Shown: positions 14,906-20,688 of the stretch, piece by piece | How the letters are laid out: each line of letters opens with the position of its first letter | Position numbering within the stretch: the stretch's first letter is position 1 | NCBI RefSeq assembly: GCF_034676545.1 | Contig: NZ_JAUCBZ010000005.1 | Span: 1 to 20,688 of the forward strand | Length of the DNA: 20,688 nucleotides | Direction of reading: 5' to 3' | Source of the DNA: Pararhodobacter sp. | GTDB taxonomy: Bacteria; Pseudomonadota; Alphaproteobacteria; Rhodobacterales; Rhodobacteraceae | Translations under genes and position numbers: made by a program | Notes under the pieces: model-generated | What the model saw: the letters and a program-made list of their open reading frames with translations, nothing else | What the model was told of the DNA's origin: nothing | Databases searched by the model: none

Positions 14906-15250
14906 TTACCCCCTTTTCCAGAAGCTGGCGAAATCAAACGATTTGATTTTCTCGATGCCCGCCAGCGCCGTAGTGACAGCCAAGGCCGAGGCAGCGAAAG
15001 CGGCTATGGTGAAGCTTTGCAAACCGGACAGCCGCATAACTTCCGGCGCAGCCAGATACCCTATGATGAAAGACACAAGCATGTAGACCAGCCGTTTCAC
15101 AACGGTAGTGTCCTTCGCGTGCAGGGCGAACACCACGGCACCAGCAAAAGCACCAATCAAGGCGTCGCCATTCACGCCGGGGAGGAGAGACGTGACGGCA
15201 ACCGCACCCATTGCTACGCCTGCAGATACCGCGCTAGAAGTTGGTTCCAT
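14906..15250 (-). CDS. Second putative phage holin or antiholin
   Basis: A 114-residue membrane protein beginning MEPTSSAVSAGVAMGAVAVT, with a Gly/Ala-rich hydrophobic segment (ALIGAFAGAVVFAL), then HAKDTTVVKRL, two further membrane segments (VYMLVSFIIGYLAAP, SFTIAAFAASALAVTTALAG) and a charged tail FWKRG. It resembles the putative holin family PF16931, common upstream of betaproteobacterial phage lysis genes. With the 3TM holin next to it, one of the pair may act as antiholin; the sequence does not say which. ATG 15250 is preferred to an upstream start at 15322, since the family starts near MEPTS. It is the first gene of the lysis operon; 15251-15461 upstream has no gene. Confidence 0.75.
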   Translation of the reverse strand: MEPTSSAVSAGVAMGAVAVTSLLPGVNGDALIGAFAGAVVFALHAKDTTVVKRLVYMLVSFIIGYLAAPEVMRLSGLQSFTIAAFAASALAVTTALAGIEKIKSFDFASFWKRG

Positions 15251-15461
15251 TATTTTTTTACCCCAAGGGTTAAAGTTGGATTCACGAACGGCGGTGATGA
15301 TTGCGACAGCGGCATCAGGCACCTCCCGGCTGCAGCAGTTCCTCTTTGCGACCCGACCCCATGCTATGCACGTAGGTCAGCCTAAAGATGTAAGATCCAG
15401 CTTTGCTTGCTTGGACCGCTGCGTGCGGATAAGCCATACCGTTACGAATGAAAGGTAATAA

Positions 15462-16376
15462 ATGATCGAACCGAGCTATCAAAGATGGGGCTCTAGCGTC
15501 ACCAGATATCAAGGCATCGATGAATTTTTTGCAACAGACTCTCTTGAGCTTGGCGTGCACTCGATCGCTATTGATCAGTCTATTGTTGATTTCTATCTTC
15601 GCCCCAAAGTCTCTGGCACGCTGCTTGTTGTTTTTGGCGGTGCCGCACAACGAAGTACGGAGAATTTGCCCCCGTTCTTCTCTGGGCTGGGGATCGCAGA
15701 AGGAATAGACTGCACGGTCGTCGCCTTTAATGATCCAAGTTATTATTTGGCCCCGGACATTAATATTGCGTGGTATGCGGGCAATTTGCATCTTGCTCTG
15801 CAAGACATACTCCCTCGGATAATTGAAAGGATAAAAGCCACCACTGGAGCAAGCCGGGTAATCATGGCCGGTGGTTCTGCCGGAGGATTCGCAAGTCTCT
15901 TTTACGCTACCAAGGTGCCCGCGCTTGCCGTCGTTTTCAACCCGCAAACCAACATCGCACGCTACAACCCTGAACATACTCAAAGATTCGCACAGGTTTG
16001 TTTTGGCTGGCAGGGCGGCAATCTTGAAGACGCGTTTGAGGGCATCGTATTTGATCTTGCAGAGCATTTTTCTCAATATCGCCCACCCGTTGTCTACATG
16101 CAAAATGTTAGTGACTGGCACGTCAAACCGCACACCGTTCCGTTTATTGGAAATTACGGATTGGAATGGACGGGTAAAAGCCAGCTTGCGGACGGCCTCT
16201 ATCTGCATGTCGGCGATTGGGGACGCGGGCACATTCCGCCTCCCCGAGAATATACAGCTAGAGTGTTGAAAGAACTTTCCACAGTGCCAGGCTCTTGGGA
16301 TGAGGCTGTCGCCAACGCGGGGAACATACTGGCTCATGAGGACGCGCCTAAAATGAATACGATAAGCTCGTCATAG
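15462..16376 (+). CDS. Alpha/beta-hydrolase-like protein of XcbB/CpsF type, prophage accessory gene
   Basis: A 304-residue protein with the fold signals of a serine hydrolase: strand TLLVVFGGAAQRS (about 53-65, likely oxyanion region), nucleophile elbow VIMAGGSAGGFASL with Ser139, a late QNVSDWHVKPHTVPF (about 214-228) and terminal GDWGRGHIPPP with probable catalytic His257. GGSxGG together with a late GHxPPP resembles XcbB/CpsF capsule proteins and hydrolase domains in some phage tail proteins, so an esterase or deacetylase acting on surface sugars is possible but unproven. SD AAAGG sits 7 bp before the ATG. In the uninverted prophage it lies between tail spike and lysis genes on the opposite strand, and its 3' end overlaps the tail-spike 3' end by 43 bp. 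That fits a moron or lysogenic-conversion gene. The frame is intact. Confidence 0.75.
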   Translation: MIEPSYQRWGSSVTRYQGIDEFFATDSLELGVHSIAIDQSIVDFYLRPKVSGTLLVVFGGAAQRSTENLPPFFSGLGIAEGIDCTVVAFNDPSYYLAPDINIAWYAGNLHLALQDILPRIIERIKATTGASRVIMAGGSAGGFASLFYATKVPALAVVFNPQTNIARYNPEHTQRFAQVCFGWQGGNLEDAFEGIVFDLAEHFSQYRPPVVYMQNVSDWHVKPHTVPFIGNYGLEWTGKSQLADGLYLHVGDWGRGHIPPPREYTARVLKELSTVPGSWDEAVANAGNILAHEDAPKMNTISSS

Positions 16377-16862
16377 CGTATGCCGTAACGGTTGCCGGCT
16401 TGTCGGAGTGGTTCGAGAATGTTGCCTTCGCTGTCTTTTACCTCTGAATGCTCGCTCCACTCGTCGTAACAGAAAAGCCCGTAATCGTGAGCATCGAGCC
16501 CTTCTGATGTAAAGGCATCAGCCACTTCCTGGGCCATCACCCCAAAATGCCAACGGGCATTTTTTCCTTTCTCTTCGACGGATTTATTCCACTTGAACGC
16601 CCTGACAAGGGATTTGAGCCTGACAGCAACCGCGCGCTCTTTGTCAGACAAGGGGTGCTGTTGCTGTTTTTCCCGTATGTCTGACGTGTTGATCGTGCCA
16701 CTACCAGCGTAAAGTTGTGACCATCGAAAAGCCCCGCTTCCTAATGCGCGCGCGTTATCTGTCAGTGGCGTCAGGGTGGCGAGTGAAAAGCGATACTCTT
16801 CAGTCCCGGCAAGGGTCATTCGAAATGAGCCGTCAGGGAAGTTGTATATCAAGCCCCCATCC
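16334..16862 (-). pseudogene. Tail spike, C-terminal part with S74 intramolecular chaperone domain
   Basis: About 175 codons reading GGLIYNFPDGSFRMTLAGTE, then LTPLTDNARALGSGAFRWSQ (the usual stem before the domain), INTSDIREKQQ, FGVMAQEVADAF and a final RYGIRYDELIVFILGA. This is the Peptidase_S74 chaperone of phage spikes and fibres. It helps trimer folding and cleaves itself at the Ser of SDxRxK, with the Ser and Lys visible. It has no start here because IS66 copy 2 now adjoins its 5' edge; reading on into the IS is artefactual. Its missing N-terminal portion is at 4004-4880 on the other strand. The 3' end overlaps the converging hydrolase gene. Confidence 0.9.
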
Positions 16863-16947
16863 GTAAACGCTCCATTTTTCCCATGATTGTTCGCGCCCGC
16901 TCTGTGGGGCATCGTATCGGTTCTGCAAGCAAACAGGAGAACCGAGG

Positions 16948-17316
16948 ATGTCGACGAGTCGAGGACCAGGGCAGGCCTGGTGGGAAATGCACCTTGACGC
17001 GATAGCGCGCGAGGGCATTGGCGCCACGGCCTACGCGCAGCGTGAGGGGTTGCCGGTCTCAAGCCTGTATTATTGGCGCCGGCGCCTCAAAGCCCTGGAG
17101 CGGAAGGCTCAGGTGCCCGTCAAGGCGGTGGCTGCGCCGGTTGCGCGCCAGTTTGTGCCGGTCAGCGTGGGCCCGCTCGCCGCTGTCGATCACCCTGTCG
17201 CGGCGGATCGCCATGTACTGGTGCTGGGCGCTGGCCTGCGTCTGGAGCTGCCCGGCTTGCCCAGCCCGCAGTGGCTGGCGCAGGTGCGTCAGGCGCTGAC
17301 TGAGCAGGTGCATTGA
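16948..17316 (+). CDS. tnpA: IS66 accessory protein TnpA, copy 2
   Basis: The 122-residue helix-turn-helix accessory protein of IS66 (recognition region REGLPVSSLYYWRRRLKAL), identical in sequence to copy 1. A Gly codon is GGC here and GGT in copy 1 (17172 versus 7135), the one difference noticed. It begins 85 bp inside the element and overlaps tnpB by one base (TGATG). Confidence 0.93.
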   Translation: MSTSRGPGQAWWEMHLDAIAREGIGATAYAQREGLPVSSLYYWRRRLKALERKAQVPVKAVAAPVARQFVPVSVGPLAAVDHPVAADRHVLVLGAGLRLELPGLPSPQWLAQVRQALTEQVH

Positions 17317-17672
17317 TGCACCCGGGAGTGGCGATTGGGCAGGTCTACTTGTGCTGCGTGCCGGTGGACTTTCGCAAGCAGATCGACGGGCTGGCCGCGC
17401 TGGTGCAAAGCGAGCTGGAACTGGATGTCTTCGGCGATACGTTATTCGTGTTCGTGAATCGCCAGCGCAACCGCATCAAGATTCTGTATTGGCATCGCAA
17501 CGGCTTTTGCCTTTGGCAGAAGCGGCTGGAGAAAGAGCGCTTTGCCTGGCCCGCGCCAGGCGCGCAAGCGACCGTGACACTCACCCCCAAAGAGTTGGAG
17601 TGGCTGTTGGAAGGGTTTGATTTATGGGCGAATTATCCTCATAAAACACTGAAATATCAGTCAGTTATGTGA
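17316..17672 (+). CDS. tnpB: IS66 accessory protein TnpB, copy 2
   Basis: The 118-residue TnpB with the family segments VDFRKQIDGLAALVQ and FVNRQRNRIKILYWHRNGF, identical to copy 1. A TTG start at 17313 is possible, but the ATG at 17316 overlapping the tnpA stop is the better choice. A short AT-rich gap of 20 bp separates it from tnpC. Confidence 0.95.
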   Translation: MHPGVAIGQVYLCCVPVDFRKQIDGLAALVQSELELDVFGDTLFVFVNRQRNRIKILYWHRNGFCLWQKRLEKERFAWPAPGAQATVTLTPKELEWLLEGFDLWANYPHKTLKYQSVM

Positions 17673-17692
17673 TAATTCTGGTATAATTATGC

Positions 17693-19405
17693 ATGTCTGA
17701 TCGCCCTGCAGCCACCCCATCCTTCCCCCCTGAGCTCAGCCCCGAAATCGGCGCTGTGCCGACCTCGGTTGAAGCCTTCCAGGCGGCATTGAAAGCCGAG
17801 CGCGAAAAGACGCTGGCCGAGTTACGGGCCACGCTGCAGGCGCAGAACGAAACCCACCTTCACGCCTTGCGTTCGGCGATGCAATCCGAGTTCGAGAGGA
17901 AACTGCAAGAAGGGATTGCCGCCGGCGTCGCCACAGGGGTCGCCGAGGCGGTGCAACGCATCCTTGAGCAATGGCGCTTGGCCCGGCATCAGGTGTTCGG
18001 CCCCAGTAGCGAGTCGCACCAGGGCGAGCTGTTTAACGAAGTGGAAGCCTTGGCCGAGCAGGCCGCTGATCTCGAAGACGCACACGAGGGCGCGCCCGCG
18101 CACAACACGCCTCGCCCCAAGCGCGGTCATCGCCGCGCTTTGCCGCCCGAGCTGCCCCGCGTCGAGTTCCTGGTCGATGTCCCCGAAGCAGAACGCCAAT
18201 GCGCCTGCGGCACCCCCATGGTGCGTATCGGCGAAGACGTGAGTGAACAGCTGGACATCGTGCCGATGCAAATCCGCGTGATCCGCACGGTGCGCCCGCG
18301 CTACGCCTGCCCCAAGGGCGATCAGGCACCGGTACAGCAGCCGGCACCGGCGCAGGTCCTGCCGCGCAGCAACTTCAGCGCCGGGTTCCTGGCGATGATG
18401 GCGGTGGTGAAGTATGTCGACGGCCTGCCTCTGGCGCGCTTCGAGAAGGTGATGGCCCGCCACCAGGTGGACGTCCCACGCCAGAGCATGACGCGGGCCA
18501 TGATCAGGCTCGCCCAGGCCTTGCAGCCGCTGCACAATCTGGCCCGCGACACCTTGCTGGATGCGCCCGTCATCCACATGGATGAAACCACGGTTCAAGT
18601 GTTGAAAGAACCAGGGCGAAGTCCGACCTCTAAAAGTTATATGTGGGTGCAGCGCGGCGGGCCGCCGGGGCGCACGGTGGTGTTGTTTGATTACGAGGCG
18701 AGCCGTTCGGGGCAGATACCGGTACGCCTGCTCGAAGGCTGGCAGGGTTACCTGATGACCGACGGGTACGAAGGCTACGCGCCGGTGGCGCGCCTGCCCG
18801 GTGTGGAGCACCTGGCGTGCGCAGCCCATGCTCGGCGCAAGTTCGTCGAAGCCAAACGGGTCAGCCCCAAAGGCAAGAGTGCCCGCGCAGACCACGCGCT
18901 GGATCTGTTCGCCCGGCTGTATCGTATCGAGGCCAAGCTGAAAACAGCGAGCGATGCGCAGCGCTTCGAGGCGCGCCAGACCCACAGCCTGCCGATCCTG
19001 CAAAAGCTGCGTGCATGGTTGGATGAAACCCTGCCGGGGGTCACGCCCAGGAGCAAGCTGGGCGAAGCGTTGGGATATCTGCACAAGGTCTGGCCGCGCC
19101 TGATCCGCTATACCGAGTGCGGCGATTTGCCCATCGATAACAACCCCGCAGAAAACGCCATCAGGCCGTTTGTGATTGGCAGAAAAGCGTGGCTTTTTGC
19201 GGATACCCCGGCGGGTGCACACGCCAGCGCGGTACTGTATTCGCTGCTGGAAACGGCCAAGGCCAACGGGCGCGAGCCCTATGCGTGGCTGCGCTTTGTG
19301 CTGGAACACCTGCCGATGGCCCAAACAGTGGACGAAATCGAGGCGCTGTTGCCGTGGAATACTCATGACCAAGATTTAGCCATGAATCTCGCCGCCTGGG
19401 AATAA
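17693..19405 (+). CDS. tnpC: IS66 family transposase TnpC, copy 2
   Basis: The 570-residue DDE transposase, identical to copy 1, with Asp297, Asp357 and Glu487 intact. With tnpA and tnpB also intact, this copy should be able to transpose. The stop lies 21 bp before the right end of the element. Confidence 0.97.
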   Translation: MSDRPAATPSFPPELSPEIGAVPTSVEAFQAALKAEREKTLAELRATLQAQNETHLHALRSAMQSEFERKLQEGIAAGVATGVAEAVQRILEQWRLARHQVFGPSSESHQGELFNEVEALAEQAADLEDAHEGAPAHNTPRPKRGHRRALPPELPRVEFLVDVPEAERQCACGTPMVRIGEDVSEQLDIVPMQIRVIRTVRPRYACPKGDQAPVQQPAPAQVLPRSNFSAGFLAMMAVVKYVDGLPLARFEKVMARHQVDVPRQSMTRAMIRLAQALQPLHNLARDTLLDAPVIHMDETTVQVLKEPGRSPTSKSYMWVQRGGPPGRTVVLFDYEASRSGQIPVRLLEGWQGYLMTDGYEGYAPVARLPGVEHLACAAHARRKFVEAKRVSPKGKSARADHALDLFARLYRIEAKLKTASDAQRFEARQTHSLPILQKLRAWLDETLPGVTPRSKLGEALGYLHKVWPRLIRYTECGDLPIDNNPAENAIRPFVIGRKAWLFADTPAGAHASAVLYSLLETAKANGREPYAWLRFVLEHLPMAQTVDEIEALLPWNTHDQDLAMNLAAWE

Positions 19406-19426
19406 TGGGGGAGATGCACCGCTTAC

Positions 19427-19434
19427 GATGTCCT
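19427..19434 (+). repeat. Target-site half GATGTCCT; partner at 7445-7452
   Basis: GATGTCCT lies directly outside the tnpC end of IS66 copy 2. Its reverse complement AGGACATC lies outside the tnpA end of copy 1 at 7445-7452. They are the two halves of the second IS66 target duplication, now separated by the inversion. Confidence 0.93.
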
Positions 19435-19514
19435 GCGTTGACACTTGCTTGACACCCAAGCCGCAAACAACAAAAAAGCCACCGCATCGGGTGGCTTCAA
19501 TGTCCTGATTGAAC
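19431..19514. repeat. 84-bp direct repeat, left copy
   Basis: The stretch from TCCTGCGTTGACACTTG to CAATGTCCTGATTGAAC is repeated at 20605-20688 with 4 mismatches in 84 bases. The right copy is cut by the window edge, so the full repeat may be longer. It contains a terminator hairpin and the motif TTGACACTTGCTTGACAC, and in this copy is followed directly by a tRNA-Met 3' half. Confidence 0.93.
19472..19495 (-). terminator. Terminator following the tRNA-Met fragment
   Basis: On the minus strand GCCACC and GGTGGC (19478-19483, 19490-19495) form a stem followed by six T. It lies about 30 bp after the CCA end of the tRNA-Met remnant, so it is most likely a copied tRNA terminator. Confidence 0.8.
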
Positions 19515-19524
19515 AGGGAAAATC

Positions 19525-19575
19525 TGGTGGCGCATCAGGGAATCAAACCCCGGACCCGCGGATTATGATTCAGCT
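19525..19575 (-). other. 3' half of tRNA-Met (CAU): integration-site remnant
   Basis: On the minus strand: loop ATCATAA with anticodon CAT, stem side TCCGC, variable GGGTC, T-arm CGGGGTTTGATTCCCTG, acceptor strand ATGCGCC, then A and CCA. The 5' anticodon strand (GCTGA) pairs at 4 of 5 positions, and no D-arm or 5' acceptor strand follows, so it is not a working tRNA. The T-loop reads TTTGATT where TTCGATT is usual. Its position next to the left 84-bp repeat suggests that the right repeat leads into the intact tRNA-Met beyond the window. Confidence 0.75.
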
Positions 19576-19667
19576 TGATTGTGTATCATTGGCGTTGATT
19601 CATTTTTTAAATCAACTGGTTAGATTACTTATCCGTCGCTATGGATGCGCTATTTTTTGCTATACAG

Positions 19668-19685
19668 TTGACGCTTTTTTGACAC
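19668..19685 (+). repeat. Third copy of the TTGACRCTTNNTTGACAC motif
   Basis: TTGACGCTTTTTTGACAC resembles TTGACACTTGCTTGACAC (19438-19455) and TTGACACTTGGTTGACAC (20612-20629) in the two 84-bp repeats. The third copy lies outside the repeats, between the tRNA fragment and the toxin gene. The rest of 19576-19692 is AT-rich and has no credible gene. Confidence 0.55.
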
Positions 19686-19692
19686 TGAAATA

Positions 19693-20196
19693 CTACTTTG
19701 AAGAAAGCCGAACAGTTGCCAGCGACAGAAACAGGGTCAGCGGTGAATCAGGCAAATCAATGAAGCCATGGTGTCGATAAAAGGCTGAAGCCGCATCGTC
19801 CTTGGCATCCACCGTCATGGCAAAGGCGGCAATCTCAGCGCGGGCAGCACGATCAAGCGCATCAGCCAGGAGCGCACCACCGAGTCCCTGTCCCTTGAAC
19901 GCCTGATCAACGGCTAGGCGGCCCATGCGAACCGCTGGCACAGTCGGATAGCGCGGCAGTTTTTTGCCGATATTGGCGGGAAGATCAGTCAGCAAAACAC
20001 TTGATGAAGCCAGGGTGTAGTAGCCTGCAATGCGTTGCTCATCAGTCAATGCGACATAGCAAGCAGCAACACGGCGGCGAACATCCTGTGTGGCCTGCGT
20101 CTGCAAGTAGCGGTTTAAGGGTTCTGAATCACTATTGAATGCAGCGCGGTCGTGCGTGCTATCCAACAAGGCAAGCCGGAACGACGTACTGCTCAT
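19693..20196 (-). CDS. tacT: TacT-type GNAT toxin
   Basis: A 167-residue GNAT acetyltransferase of the toxin class that acetylates the aminoacyl group of charged tRNA and stops translation (TacT, AtaT, ItaT). Visible are the N-terminal FNSDSEPLNRYLQTQATQDV, the strand IAGYYTLASSSV, the acetyl-CoA loop MGRLAVDQAFKGQGLGGALL and the late AFYRHHGFIDLP whose Tyr is conserved in the toxins. Its start overlaps the antitoxin stop (ATGA), so it is translated together with its antitoxin. Length is normal and the frame intact. The target tRNA cannot be read from sequence. The symbol is by family resemblance. Confidence 0.88.
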   Translation of the reverse strand: MSSTSFRLALLDSTHDRAAFNSDSEPLNRYLQTQATQDVRRRVAACYVALTDEQRIAGYYTLASSSVLLTDLPANIGKKLPRYPTVPAVRMGRLAVDQAFKGQGLGGALLADALDRAARAEIAAFAMTVDAKDDAASAFYRHHGFIDLPDSPLTLFLSLATVRLSSK

Positions 20197-20474
20197 TCAG
20201 CACTCAGGAGTTTGCTGCGGCGAGCAAAAGCACGCTTCAAGGCGGGTGTTTGCTTAGGTGGTGACAACAGCGCCTGTGCAAAGCACTCCTGATCGGCCAT
20301 CGACAAACGGATAACCCCAGCCTGCTCAATGGCGCGTTGTGCGGCGTCCTGGACGGCGGTGACCACGAAGTCAGTCATAGTACGCCCCTGAAGCTCAGCG
20401 GCGCGTTTGAGCATCGAATGCAGGTCAGTGCTGATTCGAGCTTCGAGACGGGCGGTAGAGATGGCTACAGGCAT
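20193..20474 (-). CDS. tacA: TacA-type antitoxin (DUF1778, ribbon-helix-helix)
   Basis: A 93-residue DUF1778 antitoxin. The ribbon-helix-helix domain is RLEARISTDLHSMLKRAAEL followed by QGRTMTDFVVTAVQDAAQ. The C-terminal region (LSMADQECFAQALLSPPKQT, ALKRAFARRS) is the part that wraps the GNAT toxin in this family. ATG 20474 is chosen because GGAGGA lies 7 bp before it; an upstream ATG at 20489 overlaps that SD. Antitoxin precedes toxin in one operon with a 4-bp overlap, and the complex probably represses the promoter at 20496-20524. Confidence 0.88.
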   Translation of the reverse strand: MPVAISTARLEARISTDLHSMLKRAAELQGRTMTDFVVTAVQDAAQRAIEQAGVIRLSMADQECFAQALLSPPKQTPALKRAFARRSKLLSAE

Positions 20475-20495
20475 GATGATGTCCTCCATGAGAAA

Positions 20496-20524
20496 ATGGT
20501 ACGGCAATTTGCCGGATGAATCAA
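20496..20524 (-). promoter_or_regulatory. tacAT promoter with dyad operator in the spacer
   Basis: On the minus strand TTGATT (-35) and TACCAT (-10) are separated by exactly 17 bp. The spacer holds the dyad CGGCAA-A-TTGCCG (20502-20514), placed where antitoxin binding would exclude RNA polymerase. The -10 lies about 20 bp before the antitoxin start. Seen in the sequence; activity is inferred. Confidence 0.6.
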
Positions 20525-20604
20525 GTGATCTGATCGGCGGCGCCACCGTCGAGCACTGGTACCAGCCATTCGTCGCACAGCGCGTCTCCGAGCTGTCAGG
20601 AAAA

Positions 20605-20688
20605 TCCTGCGTTGACACTTGGTTGACACCCAAGTAGCAAACAACAAAAAAGCCACCGCAGCGGGTGGCTTCAATGTCCTGATTGAAC
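20605..20688. repeat. 84-bp direct repeat, right copy, running off the window
   Basis: The partner of 19431-19514 (80 of 84 bases identical). In the left copy a tRNA-Met 3' half starts 11 bases further on, so the intact tRNA-Met gene on the minus strand is expected just past the window end. The stretch 20525-20604 between promoter and repeat has no gene. Confidence 0.9.
20646..20669 (-). terminator. Terminator in the right 84-bp repeat
   Basis: On the minus strand a GCCACC/GGTGGC stem is followed by six T, the same hairpin as at 19472-19495 with one loop base changed. It is probably the terminator of the tRNA-Met gene predicted beyond the window. Confidence 0.8.

Larger units (their letters stand above)
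7445..16862. other. 9.4-kb segment inverted between the two IS66 copies
   Basis: Both IS66 copies bound this segment in inverted orientation. Outside copy 1 are GGATGGGG and AGGACATC; outside copy 2 are CCCCATCC and GATGTCCT. Each octamer finds its inverted partner at the other copy, which is what homologous recombination between two inverted, independently inserted elements leaves behind. Reversing the segment rejoins the tail spike in frame and unites the integrase end with the tRNA-Arg end of the prophage. The segment carries five chromosomal genes and the right part of the prophage. Confidence 0.93.
16863..19426 (+). mobile_element. IS66-family insertion sequence, copy 2 (complete)
   Basis: A 2564-bp element identical in length and protein content to copy 1 but in the opposite orientation. 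It begins GTAAACGCTCCATT at 16863 and ends with the inverted form of GTAAGCGGTGCATC at 19426. Flanks are CCCCATCC on the left and GATGTCCT on the right, which are not copies of each other but are the inverse complements of the flanks of copy 1. Confidence 0.95.

Noticed and set aside
15315..16337. 340-codon minus-strand ORF
   Set aside because: It is the antisense shadow of the hydrolase-like gene, with no recognisable motif and a Cys/Arg-rich composition.
7445..16862. Inversion as a programmed tail-fibre switch
   Set aside because: No invertase gene or short crossover sites are present; inversion occurs between whole IS copies and the spike stays interrupted in either orientation.
4881..19426. 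The two inverted IS66 copies as ends of a composite transposon carrying clcA, protease and lysis genes
   Set aside because: A composite transposon would have one duplication at its outer ends. The outer octamers differ (GGATGGGG and GATGTCCT) and each matches an inner one instead.
19445..19780. Plus-strand ORF containing GASGNQTPDPRIM
   Set aside because: It reads across the tRNA-Met remnant and terminator and into the 3' end of the toxin gene; not protein-like otherwise.
1..20688. CRISPR arrays or rRNA genes
   Set aside because: No regularly spaced repeats of 24-40 bp with unique spacers and no rRNA-like stretch were seen.

Overview
The window looks like the chromosome of a betaproteobacterium, probably Burkholderiales and perhaps Alcaligenaceae. 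This is inferred from overall gene style and GC-rich codon use; no rRNA or other marker is present. It is an accessory region built from a gutted prophage, two IS66-family insertion sequences in inverted orientation, a block of ordinary chromosomal genes, and a toxin-antitoxin cassette beside a tRNA-Met fragment.

Present layout. Positions 1-2435 hold the integrase end of a prophage: a terminator and repeated motifs, then a minus-strand operon of a small membrane protein, tyrosine integrase, DUF4224 protein, zinc-finger protein, a frameshifted DUF3310-like gene and a helicase C-terminus. Positions 2463-4136 are a fragment of a giant phage polyvalent protein with a zincin HESGH motif. Positions 4004-4880 are the beta-helix part of a tail spike. 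IS66 copy 1 covers 4881-7444. Positions 7445-12627 are chromosomal: Pmp3-like peptide, truncated GNAT, secreted nuclease, ClcA antiporter and a serralysin-type protease. At 12809-12856 lies the 3' half of a tRNA-Arg(ACG), the host side of the far prophage end. From there to 16862 is the other end of the same prophage: DUF3077-like gene, ribbon-helix-helix regulator, lysis cassette, an alpha/beta-hydrolase-like accessory gene and the C-terminal chaperone domain of the tail spike. IS66 copy 2 covers 16863-19426. The last 1.26 kb carries a TacA/TacT-type toxin-antitoxin pair between two copies of an 84-bp repeat, the first joined to a tRNA-Met 3' half.

Main result. The 8-bp sequences flanking the two IS66 copies do not match around each copy but match across copies in inverted form: GGATGGGG (4873-4880) with CCCCATCC (16855-16862), and AGGACATC (7445-7452) with GATGTCCT (19427-19434). 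The 9.4 kb between the copies has therefore been inverted by recombination between two independently inserted IS66 elements. Undoing the inversion, removing the IS and collapsing the duplication joins the two tail-spike halves exactly in frame and makes the prophage contiguous from the left end of the window to the tRNA-Arg site.

How the genes relate. The prophage has lost terminase, head and most tail genes through at least two internal deletions, so it cannot make particles. It keeps an apparently intact integrase, lysis cassette and accessory hydrolase. The hydrolase runs against the late genes, as lysogenic-conversion (moron) genes often do, and is the least characterised intact gene here. 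The TacAT cassette seems to belong to a separate series of insertions at a tRNA-Met gene whose intact copy should lie just beyond position 20688.
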